Shown here: one piece after another, positions 51,731 to 59,780 of the stretch
Position numbering within the stretch: the first letter of the stretch is position 1
Layout of the letters: each line of letters starts with the position of its first letter
NCBI GenBank assembly: GCA_017471405.1
Contig: JAFUTK010000019.1
Span: 1 to 64,000, forward strand
Length of the DNA: 64,000 nucleotides
Direction of reading: 5' to 3'
From: Ruminococcus sp.
GTDB lineage: Bacteria > Bacillota > Clostridia > Oscillospirales > Ruminococcaceae
Made by a program: the position numbers and the translations under genes
Notes under the pieces: generated by a model
What the model was told of the DNA's origin: nothing
What the model saw: only the letters and a program-made list of their open reading frames with translations
Database searches by the model: none

Positions 51731-51774
51731 TCCGTCTGTGTTATCATCATAGCAGATGTATCCGTCTGTGTCTA
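51731..51774 (-). promoter_or_regulatory. XRE gene promoter with two identical operator-like sites
   Basis: Minus strand: TAGACA (51774-51769), 17-base spacer, TATGAT (51751-51746). ACACAGACGGA occurs exactly twice, 30 bases apart start to start (three helical turns), at 51771-51761 overlapping the -35 box and 51741-51731 just after the -10 box. Confidence 0.65.
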
Positions 51775-51836
51775 CCAAAGCTCTTTGACATCAGCGAAAA
51801 AGCGGCGTCAAAATTCTTTGACACCGCTTGCAATTG

Positions 51837-53363
51837 TCAATCCCAGTATTTCCGGTCAAGGCTCCTAAACTGCACCGCCTGGGCTATGTGAGTGTCGGTA
51901 AGCACCTCGCTGCCCTCCATATCGGCACAGGTGCGGGCGACCTTCAAGATTCGGTCGTAGGCTCTCGCTGAAAGTCCCAGCTTGTTGAACACGCCCTCCA
52001 AAAGCGTCTGCGCCCTGTCGGTCATGGGGCAGACCTCTCTGATAATGTCGCTGGTGATGCGGGCGTTGCAGGTGATATCTGTCCCATCAAAGCGCTTGGT
52101 CTGCACATCTCTCGCCCGCTGGACGCGCTCCCTTATCTCGGCGGAGCTTTCCTCCTTCTGCTGTGAGGAGAGGTCGGAGAACTCCACGGGAGCCACCTCA
52201 ACGTGAATATCAAATCTGTCAAGCAGAGGCCCCGATACCTTTGAAAGGTAGGTCTTGACCTGCTTGGGGCTGCATATGCACTTCCTTGTGGGGTGGCCGT
52301 AATAGCCACAGGGGCAGGGATTCATAGCGGCAATGAGCATAAACGAGCAGGGGTATGTAACACTTCCCGACACCCGGGAGATAGTCACCTGCCTGTCCTC
52401 CAGAGGCTGACGCAGTATCTCAAGAGACAGCCGGGAGAACTCTGCCAGCTCGTCTAAAAACAGCAGACCGTTGTGAGCTAAGGATATCTCGCCGGGGCGC
52501 GGCACCGAGCCGCCTCCCGAAAGTCCCGCCGCCGAAACAGTGTGGTGGGGCGAGCGAAAGGGCCTTACCGTCACCAGGGGGTGCTCCTTGTCAAGAAGTC
52601 CCGCCACCGAATGGATATTCGTAGTCTCAATGCTCTCCTCAAAGGTCATCGCCGGGAGTATGGAGGGCATGCGCTTTGCCAGCATTGACTTTCCAGAGCC
52701 GGGGGCGCCTATCATCAAAGCGTTGTGACCGCCGGCGGCGGCTATCTCCAGCGCCTTCTTGGCATTCTGCTGACCCCTTACGTCGGCGAAATCAAGGGTA
52801 CCGAAATAGTCGGGCTCGCCTATGAAGGTGGGACTTGCAGGCATCATCACCGCCTTGCCGGAAAAGTGCAGCACCAGCTGTGCCACGCTCTCCACGCCGT
52901 AGACCTTTATCCCCTCCACCACAGCCGCCTCGCGGGCGTTGTCAAAGGGGACGTATATTTCCTCAAGCCCCATCTCCCGGGCAAGAATTGTCATAGGCAG
53001 CACGCCCGCTATGGAGCGTATCTCCCCGGAGAGGGAGACCTCTCCGATAAAGGCGGCCTTTTCCGTCTGCTGCGGGGAGACAAAGCCCGTCACCGCCAGC
53101 AGCGCCACCGTTATTCCCAGATCGTGCACCGAGCCGGATTTCTTCTTGTCAGCAGGTGCGAGGTTGACCATTATCTTCATTGTGGGGAAGCCTATCTGCG
53201 AGGAACGCAGCGCCGAGCGTATGCGCTCACGGCTCTCCCTGACGGCAACGTCCGCCAGTCCCACGATGTCAAAGCTCTGCATACCCCGGCTGGATTCTAT
53301 CTCCACCTCCACCGGGAAGGCGTTGAGCCCCATAAGCCCCAGACTGTTTATCTTTGCAAACAT
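51837..53363 (-). CDS. comM: ComM/YifB-type Mg-chelatase-like AAA+ ATPase
   Basis: The 508-residue protein has the standard order of the family: N-terminal Lon-like domain (FPVEVEIESSRGMQSFDIVGLAD), AAA+ domain with Walker A GAPGSGKSMLAKR (about residue 218) and Walker B HNGLLFLDELAEFS, zinc-type Cys motif MNPCPCGYYGHPTRKCIC, and a C-terminal Mg-chelatase domain (LGLSARAYDRILKVARTCADME). ComM acts as a branch-migration helicase in transformation and recombination in studied bacteria. No nearby competence or dprA gene is seen. It lies 20 bases after the lipase gene on the same strand. Confidence 0.95.
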   Translation of the reverse strand: MFAKINSLGLMGLNAFPVEVEIESSRGMQSFDIVGLADVAVRESRERIRSALRSSQIGFPTMKIMVNLAPADKKKSGSVHDLGITVALLAVTGFVSPQQTEKAAFIGEVSLSGEIRSIAGVLPMTILAREMGLEEIYVPFDNAREAAVVEGIKVYGVESVAQLVLHFSGKAVMMPASPTFIGEPDYFGTLDFADVRGQQNAKKALEIAAAGGHNALMIGAPGSGKSMLAKRMPSILPAMTFEESIETTNIHSVAGLLDKEHPLVTVRPFRSPHHTVSAAGLSGGGSVPRPGEISLAHNGLLFLDELAEFSRLSLEILRQPLEDRQVTISRVSGSVTYPCSFMLIAAMNPCPCGYYGHPTRKCICSPKQVKTYLSKVSGPLLDRFDIHVEVAPVEFSDLSSQQKEESSAEIRERVQRARDVQTKRFDGTDITCNARITSDIIREVCPMTDRAQTLLEGVFNKLGLSARAYDRILKVARTCADMEGSEVLTDTHIAQAVQFRSLDRKYWD

Positions 53364-53383
53364 AAAAACTGTTCCCTTCGTGT

Positions 53384-54316
53384 TCAGCGCTTTAAGGTGT
53401 AGGTCTCGATAAAGCGCAGGACATCGTCATATACCTCGTCCTTGTTGAGCTCGTTGAGCAGCTCGTGCCTTGCGCCCTCATAGATGCGCACTCTTGCCGA
53501 GCAGCAGTAGCTTATCAGCTTGTTGAACACCTTCTTGACGCCCTCGCCGTAATCGCCCACAGGGTCAGCGTCTCCGGCGATGAGCAGGATAGGCAGATCC
53601 TTTCTCATTGTGGAGAACCACTTCTCTTGACTTACGAACCACAGCAGCTTGCCCAGATTTTCAAAGCCGTTAAGGGTGAACACAAAGCCGCACTTCTCGT
53701 CGGCTATGTAGGCGTCCACGATATCGTCATCCCGGGAAAGCCAGTCGTACTCGGTGCGGGCGTCCTCGATGCGCTTGTTGTACTGCCCGAAGGCTACCTT
53801 GTTGATGGTGTTGCTGCGGTGAGTGGGGCCGTTCTTTTTCTTGGCGGCGTCCACAGCCAGCAGGAGCATCTCTCCTGCCTTTACGGGGCCTGCGGTACCG
53901 CAGTAGACGGCTCCGTCCAGCTCCCTGCCGAACCAGGTGGTATAGGCTCTTGCAAGGAAGGAGCCCATGCTGTGCCCGAAGAGGAAATAGGGCAGCTCGG
54001 GATAGTTATCCTTCATCATTTTGGTCAGGGTGTGCATATCCTTGACGGCGTTCTCCCAGCCCTCGGTCTCGGAGAAATAGCCCAGTTCGGAAAGCTCCCT
54101 GACGCTGTCGCCATGACCCAGATGGTCGTTGGCGCAGGCGATGTAGCCGTTGGCGGCGAGAAACTCCGCAAAGGGGGCGTACCTCTTGGAATACTCGCTC
54201 ATGCCATGAGCTATCTGAACCACGCCTCTCGGCTCACCCTCCGGGAACCAGACGTGGTAGCAAATGTCGTGGACATTGTCGCGGCTCTTAAAGGTCGAGG
54301 TTATCATTGTACTCAT
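53384..54316 (-). CDS. Alpha/beta hydrolase, lysophospholipase/monoglyceride lipase type
   Basis: The 310-residue protein has the features of PldB-like lipases: PRGVVQIAHGMSEYSKRYAPFA (oxyanion HGM), nucleophile Ser in FLFGHSMGSFLAR, Asp in LIAGDADPVGDYG and His in IYEGARHELLNELN. There is no signal peptide; it should act in the cytoplasm on lysophospholipid or monoacylglycerol. The ATG at 54316 has AAGGAG 8 bases upstream; the longer reading uses a GTG inside that leader. It lies 47 bases after the hemolysin III gene, probably in one unit with it and comM. Confidence 0.93.
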   Translation of the reverse strand: MSTMITSTFKSRDNVHDICYHVWFPEGEPRGVVQIAHGMSEYSKRYAPFAEFLAANGYIACANDHLGHGDSVRELSELGYFSETEGWENAVKDMHTLTKMMKDNYPELPYFLFGHSMGSFLARAYTTWFGRELDGAVYCGTAGPVKAGEMLLLAVDAAKKKNGPTHRSNTINKVAFGQYNKRIEDARTEYDWLSRDDDIVDAYIADEKCGFVFTLNGFENLGKLLWFVSQEKWFSTMRKDLPILLIAGDADPVGDYGEGVKKVFNKLISYCCSARVRIYEGARHELLNELNKDEVYDDVLRFIETYTLKR

Positions 54317-54363
54317 ATTCAACACTCCTTTTCGGGGAATAATTTTTTACGGTCTTTGATGTA

Positions 54364-55032
54364 TTACTTGCAGTGCATCACCATTATCAGTATGGCAAAG
54401 AAATGGAACACCGTTCCGCCTATGGTGAAAAGGTGCCAGATGGAATGGAAGTATTTCACCTTCTTGATAGCATAGAAGATGACTCCCACAGTGTAAAACC
54501 CGCCGCCGATGAGCAGGAACACCATAGTCATTTTAGGTACACTTTCCAGCATGGGCTTTATGGCAAAGATTATCGCCCAGCCCATAAGGATATAGCATAC
54601 CACCGAGGGCTTGCGGAATTTTTCAAGGTCGATGGAATTGAGGACTATGCCCAGTATCGCCGCCGCCCAGACTATCCCGAAGATAACCCAGCCTATGGCG
54701 CCCCGCAGTGGCACAAGGGTTATGGGGGTGTAGGTGCCGGCTATCAGGAAGAAGATGGTGTTGTGGTCCATTATCCTGAAAAAAGCCTTAGCCTTGCGGT
54801 TGGTAATGGCGTGGTAGAGGGTGGACATAGTGTAAAGTATTATCATACTGGCTCCGTATATGGCCGAGCCCACCACCGCCCATGCGCTGGAATATATGGC
54901 GGAGAATACTATGAGTATCACCGTTCCGGCTATGGCCAGCAGCCCGCCGGTGCCGTGGGAGACGGCGTTGAATATCTCCTCTCCCAGCGAGTAGCGTTTT
55001 GTTATATCTGCCTTAACTGTCTGTGCGCTCAT
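54364..55032 (-). CDS. Hemolysin III / PAQR-type membrane protein
   Basis: The 222-residue protein has seven membrane helices and the family signature: SLGEEIFNAVSHGTGGLLA at the start, STLYHAITNRKAKAFFRIMDHNTIFFLIAGTYTP with the conserved Ser, His and Asp, and the C-terminal FHSIWHLFTIGGTVFHF. Homologues bind zinc through these residues and may have hydrolase activity on lipids; the old name hemolysin is misleading. AAGGAAGC lies before the ATG. It is likely transcribed with the lipase gene. Confidence 0.95.
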   Translation of the reverse strand: MSAQTVKADITKRYSLGEEIFNAVSHGTGGLLAIAGTVILIVFSAIYSSAWAVVGSAIYGASMIILYTMSTLYHAITNRKAKAFFRIMDHNTIFFLIAGTYTPITLVPLRGAIGWVIFGIVWAAAILGIVLNSIDLEKFRKPSVVCYILMGWAIIFAIKPMLESVPKMTMVFLLIGGGFYTVGVIFYAIKKVKYFHSIWHLFTIGGTVFHFFAILIMVMHCK

Positions 55033-55127
55033 TGTGATGCTTCCTTTCTACAGGCTATACCTATGTATATTTTAACACCCCAGAGGGGGTCTTGTCAATA
55101 AGAAGATATGCTCCCCTTCAAATTCTC

Positions 55128-55156
55128 TTGACAAACCTCCCTGCCGGGTCTATACT
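55128..55156 (+). promoter_or_regulatory. Promoter of the membrane-anchored protein gene at 55179
   Basis: TTGACA at 55128-55133, 17-base spacer, TATACT at 55151-55156. Confidence 0.75.
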
Positions 55157-55178
55157 TTAATGGGAAGGGAGTGAGCCT

Positions 55179-55931
55179 GTGAAAAAGATATTTTTGCTTG
55201 CGGTGATGCTGTTATCGCTATCGCTGATGTCCTTCACATACCTCCCGGACGATGAGGAGGAGCGGGAAAAGGTCAGAGCGGCGGTGATGTTCTCCGATTT
55301 GGTGAGTGATGATATAAAGAACAGCCTCGACGCCGCCGAGATATACCCTGTCAACATTCTGAGCGCGGAACAGCTCCACTCATTAACAAAGCTTGAGGAC
55401 GCCGTTTCAGAGGATCGGGAATGGCACGTCATATACGGCACTACCGATGTGACCGTCAGCCGCGGGGGCGGCTGGAGGGTGACAGGGGTCGCAGAGACGC
55501 CCGCAGCCCTGCCGACAGCGGAAAGCTGTGCGGCGGAGGGCTCGGACATCTGCGTAGTGTACGTTCCCGAATACGGCGCCCGGCTTGTGCTCTCGGAGGA
55601 GGACGGAAGCCTGCGGGCAGCAGCGCTGAAGGGCAGGCCTAACTTTACCGGGCTCCTTACCGGCAAGGTATATCCCTTTGAGGAGGCCGCCGCAATGCTT
55701 GAAACGATGCTCCCGGAGGGTATGGGCGGGTTTATCGACACCTCCTCTCTGACGGAGAGCGAGAGCAGTCTTGTTGACAGCTCCTACCTATCAGAGAGCG
55801 ATGAGAGCACTCCTGCCGAAGGAAGCGGCACGAAAAACTTCTATCCCGAAATATTCGTCCCGCTGGGATGTGCCGCCGCGGGGGTCATTCTTGCGGTGCT
55901 GTTCACCCGGGTCTCCGGAAAGAGGAAATGA
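55179..55931 (+). CDS. Hypothetical exported protein with C-terminal membrane anchor
   Basis: The 250-residue product starts at a GTG with GGGAG upstream. It has a signal peptide (MKKIFLLAVMLLSLSLMSFT), an acidic alpha/beta extracellular domain of about 160 residues with two Cys (EGSDICV and ESCAAEG), a Ser/Glu-rich linker (residues 185-215) and a C-terminal hydrophobic helix ending in a short basic tail SGKRK. The layout is that of a single-pass surface protein. No known domain is recognised. It lies 117 bases before the two-component genes but these have their own promoter. Confidence 0.7.
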   Translation: MKKIFLLAVMLLSLSLMSFTYLPDDEEEREKVRAAVMFSDLVSDDIKNSLDAAEIYPVNILSAEQLHSLTKLEDAVSEDREWHVIYGTTDVTVSRGGGWRVTGVAETPAALPTAESCAAEGSDICVVYVPEYGARLVLSEEDGSLRAAALKGRPNFTGLLTGKVYPFEEAAAMLETMLPEGMGGFIDTSSLTESESSLVDSSYLSESDESTPAEGSGTKNFYPEIFVPLGCAAAGVILAVLFTRVSGKRK

Positions 55932-55944
55932 CCGGGCTCCGCTC

Positions 55945-55974
55945 TTGACTAACTGGGCAAAAATGTGATAAAAT
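55945..55974 (+). promoter_or_regulatory. Promoter of the two-component system
   Basis: TTGACT at 55945-55950, 18-base spacer, TAAAAT at 55969-55974. Confidence 0.6.
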
Positions 55975-56048
55975 ACAAATAGGTATCACGCTGTTTACAC
56001 AATGGGGTGATAGACTGATATTATGACATACTGACAGGAGGGCTCGCT

Positions 56049-56723
56049 ATGCCTAGGATGCTGGTCGTTGACGATGAGATGAGAATAAGAATGATAATCA
56101 AGGAATACGCCGAATTCAACGGCTTTGAGGTCGTTGAAGCCGAGGACGGCATGGACGCCGTTGCTAAGGTCAAGGAGCAGGACTTCGATATCATCATTAT
56201 GGATATCATGATGCCCAAGCTGGACGGCTATTCCGCCTGCAAGGAGATCAAAAAGCTCAAGGAGATTCCCGTCATTATGCTCTCCGCCAGAGGCGAGGAG
56301 TACGACAAGCTCTTCGGCTTTGAGATAGGTGTTGACGATTACGTTGTCAAGCCCTTCTCCCCCAAGGAGCTTATGGCAAGGGTCAAGGCGGTGATGAACA
56401 GGGTCAAGTCCTCTCAGAAGCAGGAGGACGTCATCACCTATCAGGGACTGGTAATCAACTTCACCGCCCGGGAGGTCACCATCGACGGCAAAAAGGTGGC
56501 TATGACACCCAAGGAATACGACCTGCTGTTCTATCTGGTCAAGAATATGAACATCGCCCTAACTCGTGAAAAGCTGCTGGAGGAGGTCTGGGGCTTCGAC
56601 TTCTACGGCGATGATAGAACGGTGGATACACACATCAAGATGCTGCGCAACAGCTTAGGGCCGTACCGCAATCTTATCGTTACCTTGAGAGGAATGGGTT
56701 ACAAGTTTGAAAAAATCAAGTAA
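56049..56723 (+). CDS. OmpR/PhoB-family response regulator
   Basis: The 224-residue protein has a complete receiver: acidic pair Asp8-Asp9, phosphate-accepting Asp52 (IIIMDIMMP), Ser79 and Lys101 (VVKPFSP). The C-terminal winged helix shows TPKEYDLLFYLVKN, LLEEVWGFDFYGDDRTVDTHI and GMGYKFE. It should bind DNA as a dimer once phosphorylated by the kinase encoded next; the genes overlap by 17 bases. GGAGGG lies 6 bases before the ATG. The signal and targets are unknown. Confidence 0.96.
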   Translation: MPRMLVVDDEMRIRMIIKEYAEFNGFEVVEAEDGMDAVAKVKEQDFDIIIMDIMMPKLDGYSACKEIKKLKEIPVIMLSARGEEYDKLFGFEIGVDDYVVKPFSPKELMARVKAVMNRVKSSQKQEDVITYQGLVINFTAREVTIDGKKVAMTPKEYDLLFYLVKNMNIALTREKLLEEVWGFDFYGDDRTVDTHIKMLRNSLGPYRNLIVTLRGMGYKFEKIK

Positions 56724-58197
56724 GCTATTTGAGAGGCTTAAAGCAAAAAAGCAGCAGATAGCCGCCAAGCGCTCGCTGCGCTCTTATGTATGGTGGTACT
56801 TTATGCTGTTTGCCATTCTGATACTCCTGCTTCTGTGGGTGTTTCAGTATTTCTTTCTGGCAAGCTACTACCGCTCCGCCAGGATAAGAGCGGTGAGCCG
56901 CACTGCCGACGAGCTCATAAAGGACTATGCTGACAGCAGCGAGTTCAGCTCACAGGTGCAGCGTCTGGCCTTTGATAACAGCCTGTGCATACTCATCACC
57001 GACTCCACCGGCCAGCTGGTGGAGAGCGACAACAACCTTGGCAGCTTCTCCTACTTCTGGACGGACGTTTCCAAGAACTACGGCTATTTTCTCCATCAGC
57101 TTAAAGGAGATCTGGGAGATGACGGCACACTTACCAAGATACTCAAAAACGACTTCATCAAGTCTCAGGAGATAATCTTCTGCCGCAGCTTCACCCCCGA
57201 GGGCAGCGATGATCCCTACTACATCTATATCGAGGCCTCCGTCGAGCCCATAGACTCAACGGTGAGCATTATAAGAGAGCAGCTCATCTACATCACCATA
57301 ATCCTATTTGAGCTGGCGTTTATAATCACGCTGTTCATCTCCAAGCGGCTTTCAAGCCCTATTGTCAACATCACCGATACAGCAAAGCAGTTCGCCGGCG
57401 GGGATTTCTCCGTTGAGTTCGACGAGCGGGGCTACAAGGAGATATCCGAGCTCTCCGAGGTGCTGGAAAAGGCCAAGGACGAGATAGGCAAGGTCAACAA
57501 GCTGCGCACCGACCTCATCGCCAACATCTCCCACGACCTGCGCACCCCTCTTACTATGGTAAAGGCCTACGCCGAGATGATACGCGACCTTTCGGGTGAC
57601 AATCCCGAAAAGCGCAACGAGCACGTTGGCATAATCATCGACGAGGCGGACAGGCTCACCAATCTGGTAAACAATATCTTAGAGCTCTCCAAGCTGGAAA
57701 GCGGCAATATGGAGCTTAACTGCTGTGAATTCTCGCTCCACGACAAAATTGCCGATATCCTCACCCGCTACACCCTGCTCATCGAGCAGAACGGCTATGA
57801 CATCGCCTTTGAGCCGGACGAGGACAGGCAGGTGACCGCCGACCCGGACAAGCTGGATCAGGTCATCTACAACTTCGTCAACAACGCAATAAACTACAGC
57901 GGTGAGAACAAGGTTATCCGCATAAGACAGATAAACAAGCCTGACTGCACCCGCGTAGAGGTGGTGGACAACGGCAAGGGAATATCAAAGGAACTGCTGC
58001 CCAAGGTCTTTGACCGCTACTATCGGGACGAAAAGTACAAACGGGACGTGGTAGGCACCGGGCTGGGGCTCTCCATCTGCAAGGAGATACTCAAGCGCCA
58101 TAATTTCGCCTTCGGCGTTCAGTCGGAGGAAGGAAAGGGCTCCACCTTCTGGTTTGAGATGCCCCTGACGCAAAAGACACCAAAGAAAGAAAGCTGA
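56707..58197 (+). CDS. Sensor histidine kinase
   Basis: The 496-residue protein has two membrane helices (about residues 27-50 and 192-212) around an extracellular sensor domain, a HAMP region (RLSSPIVNITDTAKQFAGGDFS), the dimerisation box with His276 (ANISHDLRTPLTMV), and a complete ATPase domain: N box FVNNAINYSGEN, G1 VDNGKGISKE, G2 GTGLGLSICKEI. It phosphorylates the upstream response regulator. The start is a TTG at 56707 inside the regulator gene, with AGAGGA upstream. A strongly basic N-terminal stretch precedes the first helix, as expected for an inside N-terminus. Confidence 0.95.
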   Translation: MKKSSKLFERLKAKKQQIAAKRSLRSYVWWYFMLFAILILLLLWVFQYFFLASYYRSARIRAVSRTADELIKDYADSSEFSSQVQRLAFDNSLCILITDSTGQLVESDNNLGSFSYFWTDVSKNYGYFLHQLKGDLGDDGTLTKILKNDFIKSQEIIFCRSFTPEGSDDPYYIYIEASVEPIDSTVSIIREQLIYITIILFELAFIITLFISKRLSSPIVNITDTAKQFAGGDFSVEFDERGYKEISELSEVLEKAKDEIGKVNKLRTDLIANISHDLRTPLTMVKAYAEMIRDLSGDNPEKRNEHVGIIIDEADRLTNLVNNILELSKLESGNMELNCCEFSLHDKIADILTRYTLLIEQNGYDIAFEPDEDRQVTADPDKLDQVIYNFVNNAINYSGENKVIRIRQINKPDCTRVEVVDNGKGISKELLPKVFDRYYRDEKYKRDVVGTGLGLSICKEILKRHNFAFGVQSEEGKGSTFWFEMPLTQKTPKKES

Positions 58198-58207
58198 ACG
58201 ATGTACG

Positions 58208-58250
58208 CAAAAAGCGGTACCTTCCCCTTCGTGGGGGGGTACCGCTTTTC
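58208..58250. terminator. Bidirectional terminator, kinase and EamA genes
   Basis: AAAAAGCGGTACC pairs with GGTACCGCTTTT around a CCCC/GGGG-rich inner stem. Confidence 0.85.
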
Positions 58251-58264
58251 ATCGTTATGATTTG

Positions 58265-59164
58265 TTATGCCTTATCCTTTCTTGCAGGCAGCAGCTGTGC
58301 CGCCATTACGGCTGCCAGCACCAGTGCGCAGCCTGCCAGCTCTTTGCCGGAGAGACTCTCGCCCAATATCAGCCAGCCGGACACCGCCGCGAACACCGAT
58401 TCAAGGCTCATAATGAGGGTCGCTGCCGTAGGGTCGGCATTCTTCTGCCCGATTATCTGCAATGTGTAGGCCACACCGTTTGACATCACGCCGCCGTAGA
58501 GGATCGGCAGCGCAGCATCGAACAGCTGTGAGAGCTCCGGCCTTTCGGCTATTAGCATTATGGGCAGCGATATCACCGCCACAGTAAAGAACTGTATGCA
58601 GGACATCTTCACCGCATCGGCGCCCTTGCCGTTGAAGCAGTCAATGAGCAAAATGTGTACCGAGAACACAAAGGCGCACCCCAGCACGAAAAGGTCTCCC
58701 TTGCCTATTGTGAAGCCCTCCTTGACCGAGAGCAGGTAAAAGCCCGCTACAGCTACAGCCACACAGAGCCACACTCCGAAATGCACCCGGCGGTTGAAGA
58801 ATATCCCCAGCACCGGGACTATGACTATATAAAGTGCTGTTATGAAGCCTGCCTTGCCGGCGGTGGTCATTCCGATACCTATCTGCTGCAGCGAGCTGGC
58901 GGCAAACAAGGCTATGCCACAGCATACACCTCCGATGAGGGTGACTTTAAAGGGGACACCCTCGCCTTCCTTCTGGGCAGAGCCCTTTATTTTCGTCAGC
59001 AGCGGTATCACCGGCAGCAGCACCAGCCCTCCAATAAAGCAGCGCACGCAGTTGTAGGTGAAGGCGCCCACGTGATCCATTCCCTTGCTCTGCGCCACAA
59101 ATGCAGTGCCCCATATAAGGGCTACCAGCAGCAGTATCAGCGCCGAGGCTGTCTTTTTGTTCAT
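58265..59164 (-). CDS. EamA/DMT-family transporter
   Basis: The 299-residue protein has ten hydrophobic helices in two EamA repeats, each with the usual signature: LILLLVALIWGTAFVAQSKGMDHVGAFTYNCVR and, in the second half, VMSNGVAYTLQIIGQKNADPTAATLIMSLESVFAAVSGWLILGE. DMT proteins export or import amino acids and small metabolites; the substrate is not predictable. It is a single gene on the minus strand. A hairpin (59198-59228) precedes it and might attenuate it. Confidence 0.94.
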   Translation of the reverse strand: MNKKTASALILLLVALIWGTAFVAQSKGMDHVGAFTYNCVRCFIGGLVLLPVIPLLTKIKGSAQKEGEGVPFKVTLIGGVCCGIALFAASSLQQIGIGMTTAGKAGFITALYIVIVPVLGIFFNRRVHFGVWLCVAVAVAGFYLLSVKEGFTIGKGDLFVLGCAFVFSVHILLIDCFNGKGADAVKMSCIQFFTVAVISLPIMLIAERPELSQLFDAALPILYGGVMSNGVAYTLQIIGQKNADPTAATLIMSLESVFAAVSGWLILGESLSGKELAGCALVLAAVMAAQLLPARKDKA

Positions 59165-59264
59165 TGGTCTTTCACTCGTTTCTGTCTGTCATTTCAAAAG
59201 CGCCCGCTTTATCCGGCGGACGCTTTTTATTACTGAATTGAAATTTGCAGGGGTGATGTATTTC

Positions 59265-59346
59265 GCCGGAAAAGGGTATTTCTCCGCCGAAGGCGGAGAG
59301 AATATCCTTTTCCGGAATGTTTCCGAGCCGCGTCAGCGGCGAGGAG
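59265..59346. repeat. Dispersed hairpin repeat, copy 2
   Basis: It aligns with 45799-45876 along its whole length. The inner stem CTCCGCC-GAA-GGCGGAG differs from copy 1 by a compensated C-G to G-C exchange. The CCGC-GTCA-GCGG stem and GAGGAG end are identical. Confidence 0.65.
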
Positions 59347-59642
59347 CCGGACGGTGCACACGGTGCACCACCGAAGTCGCGTTACGCTCCCTTTGGTCGC
59401 TTAAATTCGAGCGGCGTCGCACCTTTGTGCTCGCGATTACAGCATTTTGCGAATATGCAGCCCCTCACTTTGTGCGCTTGGGTACGGAAAAACGTTCGCT
59501 GACGCTCACTGTTTCCTGCGAGTGCAGGTCGGTAACTTTTCGGCGCTGCGAATTGGTATGTTCCCCAAAACTTGAAATAATTGGAGAGCGTTGTGCCTTT
59601 TCGTTGCTGTGCGCAGCGCCGGATCGCGGCTGGCGCCGCGAA

Positions 59643-59706
59643 CGAGGCTCTGCCTCGAGCTCCGCAAGGGCTCTGCCCTTGACCCGCAAGCCTTTGAAAA
59701 AGGCTT
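59643..59706. repeat. Row of three perfect palindromes
   Basis: CGAGGCTCTGCCTCG (59643-59657), AAGGGCTCTGCCCTT (59666-59680) and AAGCCTTTGAAAAAGGCTT (59688-59706) follow each other with 7-8 base gaps. Such rows are common in intergenic DNA of related gut Firmicutes, in my recollection. Confidence 0.7.
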
Positions 59707-59780
59707 GACCGAAACTTTTAACGCGCTCCGCGTTCGTTACCCCGCAATTTCCGATGTATCTTAAAAAGTGACTTTCAATA

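Larger units (their letters stand above)
59165..59780. other. 616-base intergenic region packed with repeats
   Basis: I see no supported gene. It contains a hairpin AAAGCG.CCGC/GCGG.CGCTTT at 59198-59228 with T-tract, the dispersed hairpin repeat (59265-59346), a stretch around 59380-59580 of unclear nature, and a row of three small palindromes (59643-59706). A long apparent ORF here (59085-59708) spans the repeats and has a composition unlike real genes. Confidence 0.6.

Noticed and set aside
59085..59708. 207-codon ORF in the gap before the GH74 gene
   Set aside because: It runs through dispersed repeats and palindromes, is rich in Arg, Ser and Ala from repeat sequence and has no ribosome binding site.
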